Positions 6,106 to 6,117 of a DNA stretch of 6,117 nucleotides are shown here, piece by piece. Source of the DNA: Stenotrophomonas sp. (GTDB taxonomy: Bacteria; Pseudomonadota; Gammaproteobacteria; Xanthomonadales; Xanthomonadaceae); assembly GCA_003484865.1 (NCBI GenBank), contig DMZT01000096.1, positions 1-6,117 on the forward strand. Reading direction: 5' to 3'. Within the stretch, counting starts at the first letter, position 1. Each line of letters starts with the position of its first letter. The notes under the pieces were generated by a model. That model made no database searches. It was not told the DNA's origin and worked only from the letters and a program-made list of their open reading frames with translations. A program made the position numbers and the translations under genes.

Positions 6106-6117
6106 GGTAGAGCCGAC
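6106..6117 (+). repeat. start of a probable GTAG-type (SMAG-like) palindromic repeat, cut by the window edge
   Basis: GGTAGAGCCGAC begins two bases after the phhA stop and runs to the window end. Stenotrophomonas genomes carry many short palindromic intergenic repeats headed by GTAG and often continuing AGCCGA, placed next to gene ends as transcript hairpins. Only one arm is visible, so the complementary arm and the identity remain unproven. Confidence 0.4.

Overview
The window looks like chromosomal DNA from a GC-rich gammaproteobacterium of the Xanthomonadaceae, most likely Stenotrophomonas. The reasons are high GC in the core genes (67% in the 60-base line 3181-3240 that I counted), a large TonB-dependent receptor, a phenylalanine hydroxylase gene divergent from an Lrp/AsnC regulator, and a GTAG-headed motif at the right edge that resembles the start of a Stenotrophomonas SMAG-type palindromic repeat. 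The genus is an inference; no rRNA or other marker is present.

Layout, left to right. A complete TonB-dependent outer-membrane receptor gene lies on the minus strand (74-2374), followed by a GC-rich hairpin at 42-61. It is divergent from a patatin-family lipoprotein gene on the plus strand (2536-3534). The 161-base divergent region between them holds an 18-base palindrome (2425-2442) that could be an operator. Next comes a stretch of about 1 kb with clearly lower GC, holding one minus-strand gene (3634-4500) for a predicted membrane protein that I do not recognise. It has its own AT-rich promoter and sits between two genes that would otherwise converge, so it looks like a single-gene acquisition. 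GC then rises again for an Lrp/AsnC-family regulator (4597-5079, minus), which is divergent from phhA, phenylalanine-4-hydroxylase (5207-6103, plus).

How the genes work together. The clearest functional unit is the lrp-type regulator with phhA. The regulator probably senses an amino acid and controls the conversion of phenylalanine to tyrosine. Their shared 127-base intergenic region carries several CGCAA/TTGCG half-sites arranged as inverted repeats, as expected for an Lrp-family protein. The receptor and the patatin lipoprotein both act at the envelope but are not obviously one pathway. The orphan membrane protein is the only accessory-type gene. I see no recognisable multi-gene defence, mobile or biosynthetic system here. 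No tRNA, rRNA, CRISPR array or insertion sequence was seen, and no gene-free stretch exceeds 300 bases.
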